Shown here: piece by piece, positions 34,650 through 44,566 of the stretch
Layout of the letters: every line of letters starts with the position of its first letter
Position numbering within the stretch: position 1 is the first letter of the stretch
NCBI GenBank assembly: GCA_016926235.1
Contig: JAFGOZ010000212.1
Span: forward strand, 1-57,420
DNA: 57,420 nucleotides
Direction of reading: 5' to 3'
DNA from: Bacteroidales bacterium
GTDB taxonomy: Bacteria; Bacteroidota; Bacteroidia; Bacteroidales; UBA10428
The notes under the pieces: model-generated
Database searches by the model: none
The model's input: only the letters and a program-made list of their open reading frames with translations
Told to the model about the DNA's origin: nothing
Position numbers and translations under genes: made by a program

Positions 34650-36839
34650 ATGAACTTAAGAACTTTACCTGCCGGGAAAATTACATACGTTTTATTTGTA
34701 TTATCACTGATTTATTTTCAATTTTCATGTAAACCCACTGGAGAAAAGGAATATGATTATGAATCCAGAATAGACTCATTGATAAGCCTGATGACCCTGG
34801 AAGAAAAAGTAAATATGATACACGGAGTTTCTTCATTTAACTCAGGTGGCGTGGAACGTTTAGGAATTCCGGAACTGGTAATGTCCGATGGTCCGCACGG
34901 AGTTCGTCGCGAATTTGGACGGGACTGGAAACATGACGATGGTGTGGATGACAGCGCAACATATCTTCCGACCTGTATCACTTTGGCAGCTACCTGGAAT
35001 AAGGATCTGGGCTATGCTTTTGGCCAGGTTTTAGGGAGTGAAGCTCGTGCAAGAGGCAAAGATATTATTCTCGGGCCAGGAGTAAACATTATTCGTACTC
35101 CTTTGAACGGAAGAAACTTCGAGTATTTAAGTGAAGATCCTTTCCTGAATTCCACTATGGTAGTGGGTTATATAAAAGGAGTACAGGATCAGGATGTATC
35201 CGCTTGTATAAAACATTATATTGCAAATAACCAGGAAACTAATCGTGGAAGCGTAAATGTCGAAATGAGTGAGAGAACCTTACGTGAAATCTACCTTCCA
35301 GTTTTTGAAAAAGCTGTGAGGGAGGCTGGAGTGCGCTCTTTGATGGGGGCATATAATAAATTCAGAGGTCAATATTGTACATATAATGAATATCTTGTGA
35401 ATAAAGTACTAAAAGAAGAATTTGGTTTTAATGGGATTGTGATAAGCGACTGGTCTGCTGTGCACAATACAATGGAAGCCCTTTATGGAGGAACGGATAT
35501 TGAAATGGGCACTGATCTTAAGATGAAACCCAATCCCGATTTTAGCAAGTTCTTTATGGCTGATACGGTTATATCTCTGGTAAAATCAGGTGAAGTTTCT
35601 GAATCTGTTATTGATGAAAAAGTGCGAAGAATACTACGCGTAATGTTCCAGACCAACATTTTTAGTGAAAACAGAAAAACGGGATCATTCGATACCCCGG
35701 AAAATCATCAGGTAGCTTTAAAAGTGGCTGAAGAAGGTATTGTTTTGCTGAAAAATGATCAGATATTACCATTATCCGTTGAAAAGATGAAAACCATTGC
35801 AGTAATTGGTGATAATGCTACACGCAAACATGCATTGGGAGGAGGAAGCTCTGAAATAATTGCACAATATGAAATTACTCCTCTGGAAGGGTTAAAAAAA
35901 CTTGTAAAAGATAATATTGATATAAAATTTGCTCCTGGTTATACAGTAACTCTGGACACCAATACATACAAAACCAACAGAGAGGATGCGATAAAACTGG
36001 CAAAGGAGTGTGATGTAGTAATATTTGTTGGGGGATGGATGCATGATAAGAAATTCGAAAATGGCGAAAGGGTTGGTTTTGATACGGAAGGAAGGGATAA
36101 GAAAAACCTGATATTACCTTTTGGTCAGGATCAATTGATAAACGAATTGTATGCAATTAATCAAAATATGCTCGTTGTTTTATATGGTGGCGGTCCTGCA
36201 AACATAAGCAGTTGGGTAAATAAAGTAAAAGCCATCATTCAGGCCTGGTATCCGGGTATGGAAGGTGGAACAGCACTGGCTAACATCATTTTTGGAAAAA
36301 CTAATCCTTCAGGCAGGTTACCTATGACTTTTGCTAATACCGCTGAAGAATATCCTTCGCATTATCTTGGAGAATATCCCGGAGAAGATCTAATTGAAAA
36401 CTATAAAGAGGGAATATTTGTTGGCTACCGTTATTTTGATACATACGATAAGACACCCCAGTTTTGTTTTGGCCATGGGCTTTCCTATACTTCATTTAAA
36501 TATTCAGATATAACATGCAAAAAGATTAAAGATGAGGCCTGGGTTACAGTAAAACTTGAAAATAATGGATTATGCGATGGTGCAGAGGTTGTCCAGTTGT
36601 ATGTAACCGATACCGACTATAAAGAAGTTGATCGTCCCGTCCAGGAATTAAAAGGATTTGAAAAAGTATTCCTGACCCGGGGAGAGGTTACACAGGTAAA
36701 ATTTCTACTGGATACTACTGCTTTTTCATTTTATGATGAATTAAACAGCAAATGGAAAATGAGGAACGGAAGTTATATTATCAGCATTGGTTCATCATCA
36801 AGGGATATAAGACAAAAATGTGAGTTAATCATTCAATAA
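34650..36839 (+). CDS. GH3 beta-glucosidase-type lipoprotein
   Basis: A 729-residue protein from the ATG at 34650, the first start that does not overlap the previous gene and that gives a lipoprotein signal (YFQFSCKPTG). Nucleophile D267 is in VISDWSAV, a standard GH3 motif. DGPHGVRREFG and the RTPLNGRNFEYLSEDP segment bind the -1 sugar. A fibronectin III-like domain lies at the end (EVVQLYVTD, LKGFEKV). It removes terminal beta-1,4-glucose from de-xylosylated oligosaccharides. With the GH31 enzymes it would complete stepwise xyloglucan breakdown in the periplasm. Confidence 0.9.
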   Translation: MNLRTLPAGKITYVLFVLSLIYFQFSCKPTGEKEYDYESRIDSLISLMTLEEKVNMIHGVSSFNSGGVERLGIPELVMSDGPHGVRREFGRDWKHDDGVDDSATYLPTCITLAATWNKDLGYAFGQVLGSEARARGKDIILGPGVNIIRTPLNGRNFEYLSEDPFLNSTMVVGYIKGVQDQDVSACIKHYIANNQETNRGSVNVEMSERTLREIYLPVFEKAVREAGVRSLMGAYNKFRGQYCTYNEYLVNKVLKEEFGFNGIVISDWSAVHNTMEALYGGTDIEMGTDLKMKPNPDFSKFFMADTVISLVKSGEVSESVIDEKVRRILRVMFQTNIFSENRKTGSFDTPENHQVALKVAEEGIVLLKNDQILPLSVEKMKTIAVIGDNATRKHALGGGSSEIIAQYEITPLEGLKKLVKDNIDIKFAPGYTVTLDTNTYKTNREDAIKLAKECDVVIFVGGWMHDKKFENGERVGFDTEGRDKKNLILPFGQDQLINELYAINQNMLVVLYGGGPANISSWVNKVKAIIQAWYPGMEGGTALANIIFGKTNPSGRLPMTFANTAEEYPSHYLGEYPGEDLIENYKEGIFVGYRYFDTYDKTPQFCFGHGLSYTSFKYSDITCKKIKDEAWVTVKLENNGLCDGAEVVQLYVTDTDYKEVDRPVQELKGFEKVFLTRGEVTQVKFLLDTTAFSFYDELNSKWKMRNGSYIISIGSSSRDIRQKCELIIQ

Positions 36840-36933
36840 TATCCTGATTGTAATACGTATTGGCAATAAATTCATTATTTAAAGTAGTAATTAAAATTAT
36901 CCTAAAGCCCGGACATATTTTTATTATTAAATT

Positions 36934-36941
36934 TAACTTTG
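36934..36941 (+). promoter_or_regulatory. Putative -7 box (TAnnTTTG) of the HTCS gene
   Basis: TAACTTTG, 60 bases before the ATG at 37002, in the gap after the GH3 gene. HTCS regulators are usually transcribed constitutively from their own promoter. Confidence 0.45.
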
Positions 36942-37001
36942 TAAATTCAGATTCTTAAAACTGATTACAGAAGTCATGCAATATTTATATTAGTAAGGTA
37001 A

Positions 37002-40000
37002 ATGAAGAGATTTTACTTATTAATGTTTTGTTTATTCATAATAACATACCAGATTGTTAAAACACAGTCTCCCAACTATCGTTTTGCACATATTTCAATA
37101 AAAGATGGATTATCTCATAATCAAATTAAAGCTGTTCATAAAGATTCAAAAGGCTTTGTCTGGATTGGAACTTTATCAGGCCTCAATCGATATGACGGGC
37201 ATAACTTTAAAATTTTTAAACGTGAACCTTATGACACCCTCTCATTGATTGATAACAGTATTGAAGAAATACTCGAAGATTATTCCGGAAAATTGTGGAT
37301 ACGTACAACAACTGGTTTCAATATTTTTGATCCCATAAGTGAAAGTTTTATCCGGCACAAGACATTTACATTTGGTGATGTTAGTGCACAACTTGCCGAT
37401 ATCACAAGCATATTTACACCATCTCCTCAGGAAATATGGTATAATACACGAAACGACGGCTTGATCAGGTATAACTTTGATAATAAGAAATACCATCAAC
37501 TACTTCATCATCCGGCTGATACATCATCTATTTCAAAACAACAAATCGCAGACATTAAAAAAGACAGTGAAGGGTATATCTGGATCATTTATTATAATGG
37601 CATTATTGAAAAGCTTGATGCCAGACAAAATAAGGTAATTAAAAGAACATGGTTTTTAAATGACAGGTTTGAGGAATTGAATTATCACTTTAAACTATAT
37701 ATTGATAAGGATGATGATATTTGGATTTATACCAAATCTACAACACTTGGATTGGTCCTTTACCAGCCAAAAAATGGAAATATTAATTATTATAATACAG
37801 AAAGCAAAAATCTGCGGTTAAATTCAAACCTGGTAGGAGGATTGGTACAGGATGATATGGGCAAAATATGGGTAGGTACTGATCATGGAGGGATTAATAT
37901 TATTGAGAAAGAGTTACAAAAGATAACCTATATTTTACATGACAGGGAAAATAACCGTAGTATAAGTCAAAATAGTATTAATTGTTTATATAAAGATAAC
38001 CAGGGAATTATCTGGGCAGGTACTTTTAAACAAGGTCTTAATTATTATCATGAGAAACTCTTTTTATTTAATCTGTATACTAACATCCCTTCTGACCCAT
38101 ACAGCTTATGCTATAATGATATTAATTGCTTTTGCGAAGATGATAAAGGGAACATTCTTGTTGGTACCAATGGTGGGGGTATCAATTATTTTGATCGTGA
38201 AACGAACAAATTTACGGCAATAAAACATGATCCGAAAAATCCTAACAGTCTGAGTAATGATGTTGTCGTATCGATGCTGACAGATTCGAAAAACCAGATT
38301 TGGATTGGAACATTCTATGGTGGGCTTAATCTATATGATGGCAAGCAATTTAAACATTACCTTCATAATCCTGATTTTCCCAGGAGCATTTCTGATAACC
38401 GGGTATGGGAAATATATGAAGATTCCAAGAATAATCTTTGGATAGGTACTTTAGGCGGGGGACTGGAACTTTATGATAAGAATCATGATTTATTTTTGCA
38501 TTATAGTGGTGATGATGCCGCTTCTGTTCAATCAGAGTTTATCCTTTCAATTATGGAAGACAGGCGCAATAACTTGTGGGTGGGAACAGATAACGGAATT
38601 TTTGTTATGGAATGGAATACAGGGAAGGTTCAACATTATTTCCATTCGGAAGAAGATCATAATAGTTTAAGTAATAATATTGTGGTTTGTTTATTAAAAG
38701 ATTCGGAAGGAAACATGTGGGCTGGTACCCGTGATGGGCTAAACCTTTACCAGGAATCCAGCAAATCTTTTATTAAATTCCGAACAGAAAATGGATTGCC
38801 TGATAATTCAATAATAACACTGGTAGAAGAAGAAAACGGGAATATATGGATGTCAACTTCGAATGGTGTTTCAAAACTATCAATAACTATGGATAGTTTG
38901 GGGGGAATAAAGGACTATCATATCCTGAATTTTGATGAAAATGATGGGTTACAGGGCAGGAGTTTCAATGACAAGGCAGCTTTTAAAACATCGAAAGGAG
39001 AAATTCTTTTTGGTGGTGCCAATGGATTTAATATTTTTCATCCGAATGATATTGACAGGGTAAATACAAATCCTGTTGTTACTATTGTGAATTTCGAATT
39101 GTTTGGTGAACCTCTTAGTGTTAATGAGAAGTTTAATAACAGGATAATACTTTCAAAATCAATTAATAATACGGACAAGATAATCCTTAAACATAAAGAA
39201 AATGTCTTCTCCATTGAATTCTCTGCTTTGATATATCTTGCTCCGGAGCGGATAAAGTACCGTTATAAGCTGGAAGGTTTTAATGACCAATGGTTAACAA
39301 AAGAATGGACAGACAGGAAAGTGACCTATACTAACCTTGATCCGGGGAAATATACTTTTAAGGTTCAGGCATATCAGGAAGGATTAAATGGTCCTTTTAA
39401 TGAGGCACAACTTGCATTTATCATTAAACCCCCAATTTGGCGTACAAAAATAGCTTTCCTTATATATTTTGGTATTTTAATAACATTTCTTCTTTTCTTC
39501 AGGCAAATATTATTATTTAGAGCCCGTCTAAGGTTTCAGAATGAACAAGCGCATTTGGAGACAGAGCGTCAGAAAGAATTGAATGCCATTAAAACTCGTT
39601 TTTTCACGAATGTAAGCCATGAGTTTCGAACCCCATTGACCCTGATTATTACTCCTTTAGAACGACTGATTAAAAAGTATAAAGATCATGAAATAAAACC
39701 CCAGCTCGACCTGATCTTTTCCAATGCAAAAAGGCTAAACGGACTTATTAACCAATTGCTTGACTTCAGGAAGATGGAAGCCCAGAGGTTGCAGATTAAC
39801 TGGGATTTTGGAAACATAATAAAATTTCTTAGAGAAGTTTTCAACTCTTTCAGGGACCTGGCTGAGTCAAAAAGCATGGTTTATTCTTTTACTTCATCTG
39901 TTGATGAACTTTTTATGCGTTTTGATGAAGATAAGCTGGAAAAGATCCTGTTTAATTTGCTTTCCAATGCTTTTAAGTTTACCCACGATAAAGGAAAAAT

Positions 40001-41150
40001 CGAAGTAGATATTGACTTTTTGGAAATTAATAATTCAAATAATCCGTTTTTTAATAGCAAGGAAGCATTAGTTATAAGGGTGTGCGACACAGGTATTGGT
40101 ATACATCCTGATTTGCATGACAAAGTATTCGAACGTTTTTTTCAAAACGACCAGCCAAGTAGTTTAATTAATAAAGGAAGTGGTGTTGGACTTTCACTTA
40201 CCCAGGAATTTGTTAAACTCCATGACGGGGTTATTAAAGTTGATAGTGCTTTGAATAAAGGAAGTACTTTTACCGTGTATTTGCCAGTAAACAGAGAGCG
40301 TATTGAAGAACTACATAAAGAAATGAAAGTTCCACAGGAATTACCTGTTGTTGGTGAAATTTCGGATATACATTATAATCCTTCAAATTTTACAATATTA
40401 TTGGTTGAAGATAATGAAGACTTTCGATTTTATTTAAGGGATAATTTAAGAGTTAACTATAGAATTATTGAAGCACGAAATGGAAAGGAAGCAATAGAAA
40501 TTATTGTTAATCAAATGCCTGATTTGATTGTGAGTGACCTTAGAATGCCGATAATGGATGGGTTGGAGTTTTGTAAGCAAACGAAGCAGAATAAAAACAC
40601 ATCTCATATACCTTTTATTTTATTAACTGCTTCACTCACACCTGAGAATGAGATAGAAGGGTTACAGGCGGGAGCAGACGCATATATTACAAAACCTTTT
40701 AGTTTCGAAATACTGGAATCCAGGATCAATAATCTTATTTCACAAAGGGAACGAACAAAGAAGTTTTATCAGAAGAACTTTAAAATTGAGCCAGGTACTA
40801 TTGGTATTACATCTCTTGATGAGAAATTAATGGATAAAGCCCTGAAAATTGTTGAGGTGAATATTTCAGATACAGATTTTTCAGTTGAAAAACTTAGTAA
40901 TGAGTTAGGATTTAGTCGTGTTCATTTATACAAAAAAATGCTTTCAATTACAGGAAAAACTCCTGTGGAATTTATTCGTCTTGTAAGGTTGAAACGTGCA
41001 GCACAATTATTAAAAGAGAGCCAACTGACTGTAAGTGAAATTGCATACCAGGTTGGATTTACAGATCCCCGTTATTTTTCAAAACAATTCAGAGCAGAAT
41101 TTAATATGTTACCTTCAAGATATAAAGCAGAATATGAAGGACAAAAATAA
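37002..41150 (+). CDS. Hybrid two-component system regulator (HTCS)
   Basis: A 1382-residue protein. Signal peptide, then two seven-bladed Reg_prop beta-propellers (~25-740; repeats such as IWIGTLSGLNRYDG and IWAGTFKQGLNYY), a Y_Y_Y domain (~750-815) and one membrane helix (~815-838). Cytoplasmic part: HisKA with phospho-acceptor H873 in SHEFRTPL, HATPase (~990-1100; VCDTGIGI, GSGVGLSL), receiver domain with D1179 in SDLRMPIMDG, and an AraC HTH (~1275-1375; SEIAYQVGFTDPRYFSKQF). It senses a periplasmic oligosaccharide and activates the PUL. Its place at the end of the enzyme genes and absence of another regulator make it the locus activator. Confidence 0.95.
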   Translation: MKRFYLLMFCLFIITYQIVKTQSPNYRFAHISIKDGLSHNQIKAVHKDSKGFVWIGTLSGLNRYDGHNFKIFKREPYDTLSLIDNSIEEILEDYSGKLWIRTTTGFNIFDPISESFIRHKTFTFGDVSAQLADITSIFTPSPQEIWYNTRNDGLIRYNFDNKKYHQLLHHPADTSSISKQQIADIKKDSEGYIWIIYYNGIIEKLDARQNKVIKRTWFLNDRFEELNYHFKLYIDKDDDIWIYTKSTTLGLVLYQPKNGNINYYNTESKNLRLNSNLVGGLVQDDMGKIWVGTDHGGINIIEKELQKITYILHDRENNRSISQNSINCLYKDNQGIIWAGTFKQGLNYYHEKLFLFNLYTNIPSDPYSLCYNDINCFCEDDKGNILVGTNGGGINYFDRETNKFTAIKHDPKNPNSLSNDVVVSMLTDSKNQIWIGTFYGGLNLYDGKQFKHYLHNPDFPRSISDNRVWEIYEDSKNNLWIGTLGGGLELYDKNHDLFLHYSGDDAASVQSEFILSIMEDRRNNLWVGTDNGIFVMEWNTGKVQHYFHSEEDHNSLSNNIVVCLLKDSEGNMWAGTRDGLNLYQESSKSFIKFRTENGLPDNSIITLVEEENGNIWMSTSNGVSKLSITMDSLGGIKDYHILNFDENDGLQGRSFNDKAAFKTSKGEILFGGANGFNIFHPNDIDRVNTNPVVTIVNFELFGEPLSVNEKFNNRIILSKSINNTDKIILKHKENVFSIEFSALIYLAPERIKYRYKLEGFNDQWLTKEWTDRKVTYTNLDPGKYTFKVQAYQEGLNGPFNEAQLAFIIKPPIWRTKIAFLIYFGILITFLLFFRQILLFRARLRFQNEQAHLETERQKELNAIKTRFFTNVSHEFRTPLTLIITPLERLIKKYKDHEIKPQLDLIFSNAKRLNGLINQLLDFRKMEAQRLQINWDFGNIIKFLREVFNSFRDLAESKSMVYSFTSSVDELFMRFDEDKLEKILFNLLSNAFKFTHDKGKIEVDIDFLEINNSNNPFFNSKEALVIRVCDTGIGIHPDLHDKVFERFFQNDQPSSLINKGSGVGLSLTQEFVKLHDGVIKVDSALNKGSTFTVYLPVNRERIEELHKEMKVPQELPVVGEISDIHYNPSNFTILLVEDNEDFRFYLRDNLRVNYRIIEARNGKEAIEIIVNQMPDLIVSDLRMPIMDGLEFCKQTKQNKNTSHIPFILLTASLTPENEIEGLQAGADAYITKPFSFEILESRINNLISQRERTKKFYQKNFKIEPGTIGITSLDEKLMDKALKIVEVNISDTDFSVEKLSNELGFSRVHLYKKMLSITGKTPVEFIRLVRLKRAAQLLKESQLTVSEIAYQVGFTDPRYFSKQFRAEFNMLPSRYKAEYEGQK

Positions 41151-41197
41151 GATTGGTACAATATTTGAGATATTATCATCCATTATTAAATTCTCTG

Positions 41198-43567
41198 ATG
41201 CTTAAAACATTTCAAAGAAGTAAAGCCCTTATATTTCTTGCACTTTTTCTGGAATTTCCAATTTATGCACAACAGGCAACTATTCATGGTTATGTTAAGG
41301 ACAAGTCAAACGGAGAAGCCCTTATCGGAGCGAATATCTATGTAAAAGGATCAGTTAAAGGAGTTATTTCAAATATGTATGGCTTTTATTCTATCACTAT
41401 TCCTGTTGGTAAACATACCATCGTATATAGCTATATTGGTTATAATGACTTTGAGTTTGATGTTACATTAAAAGAAAGTGTAAGTCAGAATGTTGAACTT
41501 GAACCGCTGATCAGGACCATTGATGAGGTAATTGTAACGGCAAAGAAGCAAAACCAAAACATCACTTCATCCGAAATGAGTGTGCAAAAGCTTGATGCAT
41601 CAACTATTGAAAAAATACCTGTTCTATTTGGGGAAGCGGATGTGATTAAAACCCTACGGTTATTGCCAGGAGTTGTTGGAACTGGGGAACTGAGCTCAAA
41701 TCTGAGCGTGAGAGGAGGAGCCCGTGACCAAAATCTGTTACAACTGGATGAGGCTTGTGTTTATAACGCATCCCATTTATTAGGTATATTCTCGGTTTTT
41801 AATAATGATGCGATAAAAAATGTGGAGCTATACAAGGGGATAATGCCTGCCCAATATGGAGGAAGGATATCTTCCCTTATTGATATAAGGATGAAGGAAG
41901 GAAATATGAAAAAGTTTTCGGGTGTAGGAAGTATTGGAATATTAACCAGTAAACTTACCCTTGAAGCGCCAATAAAAAAAGATCGTGCTGCTATATTACT
42001 TGCAGGAAGAAGAACTTATCTTGATTTGATTACCAGGGGATTGCACAAAGCAATACCTGACCAGGTACCTGATGCTGTTCCTTTGTTCTTTTATGATTTT
42101 AATGCAAAGGCAAACTATATTATAAACGATAGAAACAGGGTGTATTTATCCGGATATTTTGGAAGGGATATTTTTAACCTGGCAATTGGGGATAATGGTT
42201 CAATGGGTTATTCATGGGGGAATTATACAGGCACTTTAAGATGGAACCATGTGTTCAACGAAAAGTTGTTTTCGAATTTTACAACTTTTGCAAGCAATTA
42301 CGATTATCTAATAAGTGTTGAATCAACTTATGGTGAAAAAGATGAAAAAACTCTTGCTTTTGACTGGAAGGCCGACTTGAAAGACTTTGGGACAAAAGCG
42401 GATTTCGGTTATTTTTTAAATACAGAAAATACAATACGTTTTGGTTTTATTTCTACATATCATGTATTTAATGTTGGCCAGGTGAACGGAAGATCCGATT
42501 CATTGACTTTTAACTTTGATATTCCAAAATACCATGCAATGGAATGGGCTGCTTATGTTGGAAATGAGCAGAAAGTTGGACGTTTTACTCTTGAGTACGG
42601 GATCAGAATTCCATTCTTTCAAAATATTGGTCCGGCAGACTATTACATACTGGAAAATTATGAAGTAGTGGATACTTCCACTTATAAAAAGGGGGAAACT
42701 TTTAATCATTATATAAGTTTTGAGCCCAGGTTTTCAGCCAGTTACACAATTAATGAAAAACAATCAATTAAAATAGGATACTCACGGCTTAGTCAGTTTT
42801 TGAATATTGCTTCCAATTCGGAGTCTGGTACACCTATGGATGTATGGATGCCTGTATCGCCTTATGTTAAGCCACAGATTGCAAATCAGGTTTCAGCAGG
42901 ATACTTTCGGAATTTTATTGATAATGCACTGCAATCATCTATAGAGGTGTACTATAAGCATATGGAGAATCAGATAGAATTCAGGGAGTTTTCTGAACCA
43001 TTTTTAAATGATCAGATAGAAAAAGAATTTCGTTTTGGTATTGGACGTGCATATGGAATAGAAGTTTTGCTAAAGAAACCTGAAGGCAATTTATCAGGGT
43101 GGATCAGCTACACTCTCTCCAGGAGCGAACGTAAAATTAAGGATATCCAGGAAAAAGACTGGTATTTATCACCTTTTGACATAACCCACAACGTTGCAGT
43201 TGTTGGAACATATACTTTTACAGAACGATGGAGTGCTTCGGCAAATTGGATATACATGACAGGCAGGCCTTTTAATGCACCTGTTGCCCGATGGGAATAT
43301 GCAGGTAAAATACTTCAATACTATGGGGGCAGAAATAAATCAAGATTTCCCGACAGTCATAGGCTGGATTTAGGAGTAGAATTGAAAAACAAGCCTCATA
43401 AAAAGTACACAAGTTCGTGGACATTCTCAATATACAATGCTTACAACCATAAGAATGCCAATATCATTTATTTTGATAAAACTGATGAAGGATCATATAA
43501 CACGGCTGCTTACAGGATTGCATTGTTGCAGAGGATTTATTCAATAGCGTATAATTTTGAGTTTTAA
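41198..43567 (+). CDS. TonB-dependent receptor (not SusC-type) with CarboxypepD_reg-like domain
   Basis: A 789-residue protein from the ATG at 41198; a TTG at 41153 is also in frame, but the signal from 41198 (FLEFPIYAQQ) is complete. CarboxypepD_reg-like domain (~28-105; GYVKDKSNGEALIGANIYV), plug with LRLLPGVVGTGELSSNLSVR and LIDIRM, then a barrel ending IAYNFEF. It lacks the SusC signature segments and is smaller (about 790 against 1000-1100 residues). It sits 47 bases after the HTCS stop, with a DUF4249 lipoprotein following directly. Such pairs are common in Bacteroidota; cargo unknown. It may share the PUL's regulation, or be an unrelated neighbour. Confidence 0.9.
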   Translation: MLKTFQRSKALIFLALFLEFPIYAQQATIHGYVKDKSNGEALIGANIYVKGSVKGVISNMYGFYSITIPVGKHTIVYSYIGYNDFEFDVTLKESVSQNVELEPLIRTIDEVIVTAKKQNQNITSSEMSVQKLDASTIEKIPVLFGEADVIKTLRLLPGVVGTGELSSNLSVRGGARDQNLLQLDEACVYNASHLLGIFSVFNNDAIKNVELYKGIMPAQYGGRISSLIDIRMKEGNMKKFSGVGSIGILTSKLTLEAPIKKDRAAILLAGRRTYLDLITRGLHKAIPDQVPDAVPLFFYDFNAKANYIINDRNRVYLSGYFGRDIFNLAIGDNGSMGYSWGNYTGTLRWNHVFNEKLFSNFTTFASNYDYLISVESTYGEKDEKTLAFDWKADLKDFGTKADFGYFLNTENTIRFGFISTYHVFNVGQVNGRSDSLTFNFDIPKYHAMEWAAYVGNEQKVGRFTLEYGIRIPFFQNIGPADYYILENYEVVDTSTYKKGETFNHYISFEPRFSASYTINEKQSIKIGYSRLSQFLNIASNSESGTPMDVWMPVSPYVKPQIANQVSAGYFRNFIDNALQSSIEVYYKHMENQIEFREFSEPFLNDQIEKEFRFGIGRAYGIEVLLKKPEGNLSGWISYTLSRSERKIKDIQEKDWYLSPFDITHNVAVVGTYTFTERWSASANWIYMTGRPFNAPVARWEYAGKILQYYGGRNKSRFPDSHRLDLGVELKNKPHKKYTSSWTFSIYNAYNHKNANIIYFDKTDEGSYNTAAYRIALLQRIYSIAYNFEF

Positions 43568-43568
43568 C

Positions 43569-44540
43569 ATGAAAGATAATTTCAAAAACATAATACTTTA
43601 CAAAGGGAAGAATTTCTTATTCCATATTGGACTTATCTTATTGCTCCTGATCATGTCCCGGTGTGATGAGGTGCAGCAACAAATTGACTGGGAAACTAAA
43701 AATGTCAGTCAAATGTTAGTGGTTGAAGGTTCTGTTGTGAGCGATACAACATATCAGTGTGTAAAGCTTTCTTTAAGTGATGACTATTTTGCTAATAAAC
43801 CTTCGGAAAAAGTACTTAATGCTTCTGTTACAGTTGATGATGGTACGAATACTTTTACTTTTGTACCTTCTGACACAGCTCCTGGTTCGTACTATTCAGA
43901 ATTTCCTTTTGCGGGAGTGGCTGGAAAGAATTATTCACTGGACATACATCTGCAGCAACCAGTTAATGAAATCTATGATTTTACTGCCCAGTCGTTAATG
44001 CCTTATGTGTATGATATAGATACAATTATAGCCGTATTATATGATAATCCAATTTTTTTTGGGGGTGAGGACGAAGATTCAACAATTTTGTTTGTAATTA
44101 TGAATGGGATAACGGTTCCGGAAGTTTCTTACTGTTACTTAATTAATTTGTATAAAAACGGGATTTCAATCTATGAATCGTACGTAGATGGTAGTATTCT
44201 GGAAGATTCGTATGTGGATTTGGATGAAGACAGGTCAATGTTATTGACTTATACTGAAAGGTTTGATGAAGGAGATACATTGGGTATTGAAGTTTATAGT
44301 ATAACAAAAGCTTTTTATGATTTTCTGTATGCATTAAAACAAATTTCTCAACCTGCTGATCTTTTTGGGTTTAGCGGGACTAAGGGAGATGCCATTGGAA
44401 ATATTAATGGAGGAAAGCAATTGGGGTTTTTCTATACAGCATCAATCTCAAGGGTTACTACATATGTAATAAAGGAAGATTTTGAGAAAAAAAATGGTTT
44501 TGCGAAGTTATTTCGAAACGGCGATAATATGATATTTTAA
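43569..44540 (+). CDS. DUF4249-type outer membrane lipoprotein
   Basis: A 323-residue protein from the ATG at 43569, one base after the receptor stop. The lipobox is LIMSRCDEVQQQ, with acidic residues after Cys. The mature start is a strand-rich region (MLVVEGSVVSDTTYQCVKLS in pieces) with an Ig-like carboxypeptidase-regulatory shape (VTVDDGTNTFTFVPSDT), as in DUF4249 proteins found beside TonB receptors. No enzymatic motif. Likely a receptor-associated surface protein analogous to SusD; that role is inference from gene order. Confidence 0.75.
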   Translation: MKDNFKNIILYKGKNFLFHIGLILLLLIMSRCDEVQQQIDWETKNVSQMLVVEGSVVSDTTYQCVKLSLSDDYFANKPSEKVLNASVTVDDGTNTFTFVPSDTAPGSYYSEFPFAGVAGKNYSLDIHLQQPVNEIYDFTAQSLMPYVYDIDTIIAVLYDNPIFFGGEDEDSTILFVIMNGITVPEVSYCYLINLYKNGISIYESYVDGSILEDSYVDLDEDRSMLLTYTERFDEGDTLGIEVYSITKAFYDFLYALKQISQPADLFGFSGTKGDAIGNINGGKQLGFFYTASISRVTTYVIKEDFEKKNGFAKLFRNGDNMIF

Positions 44541-44542
44541 AG

Positions 44543-44566
44543 GTAGCTGAGTGCAGCCGAAGCTAC
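44543..44566. terminator. Short hairpin between convergent genes
   Basis: GTAGCT (44543-44548) and AGCTAC (44561-44566) pair; TTCTGTTTTG follows on the plus strand. It lies between the DUF4249 gene and the converging aldo/keto reductase gene and overlaps the latter's stop. A weak terminator at best. Confidence 0.35.
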
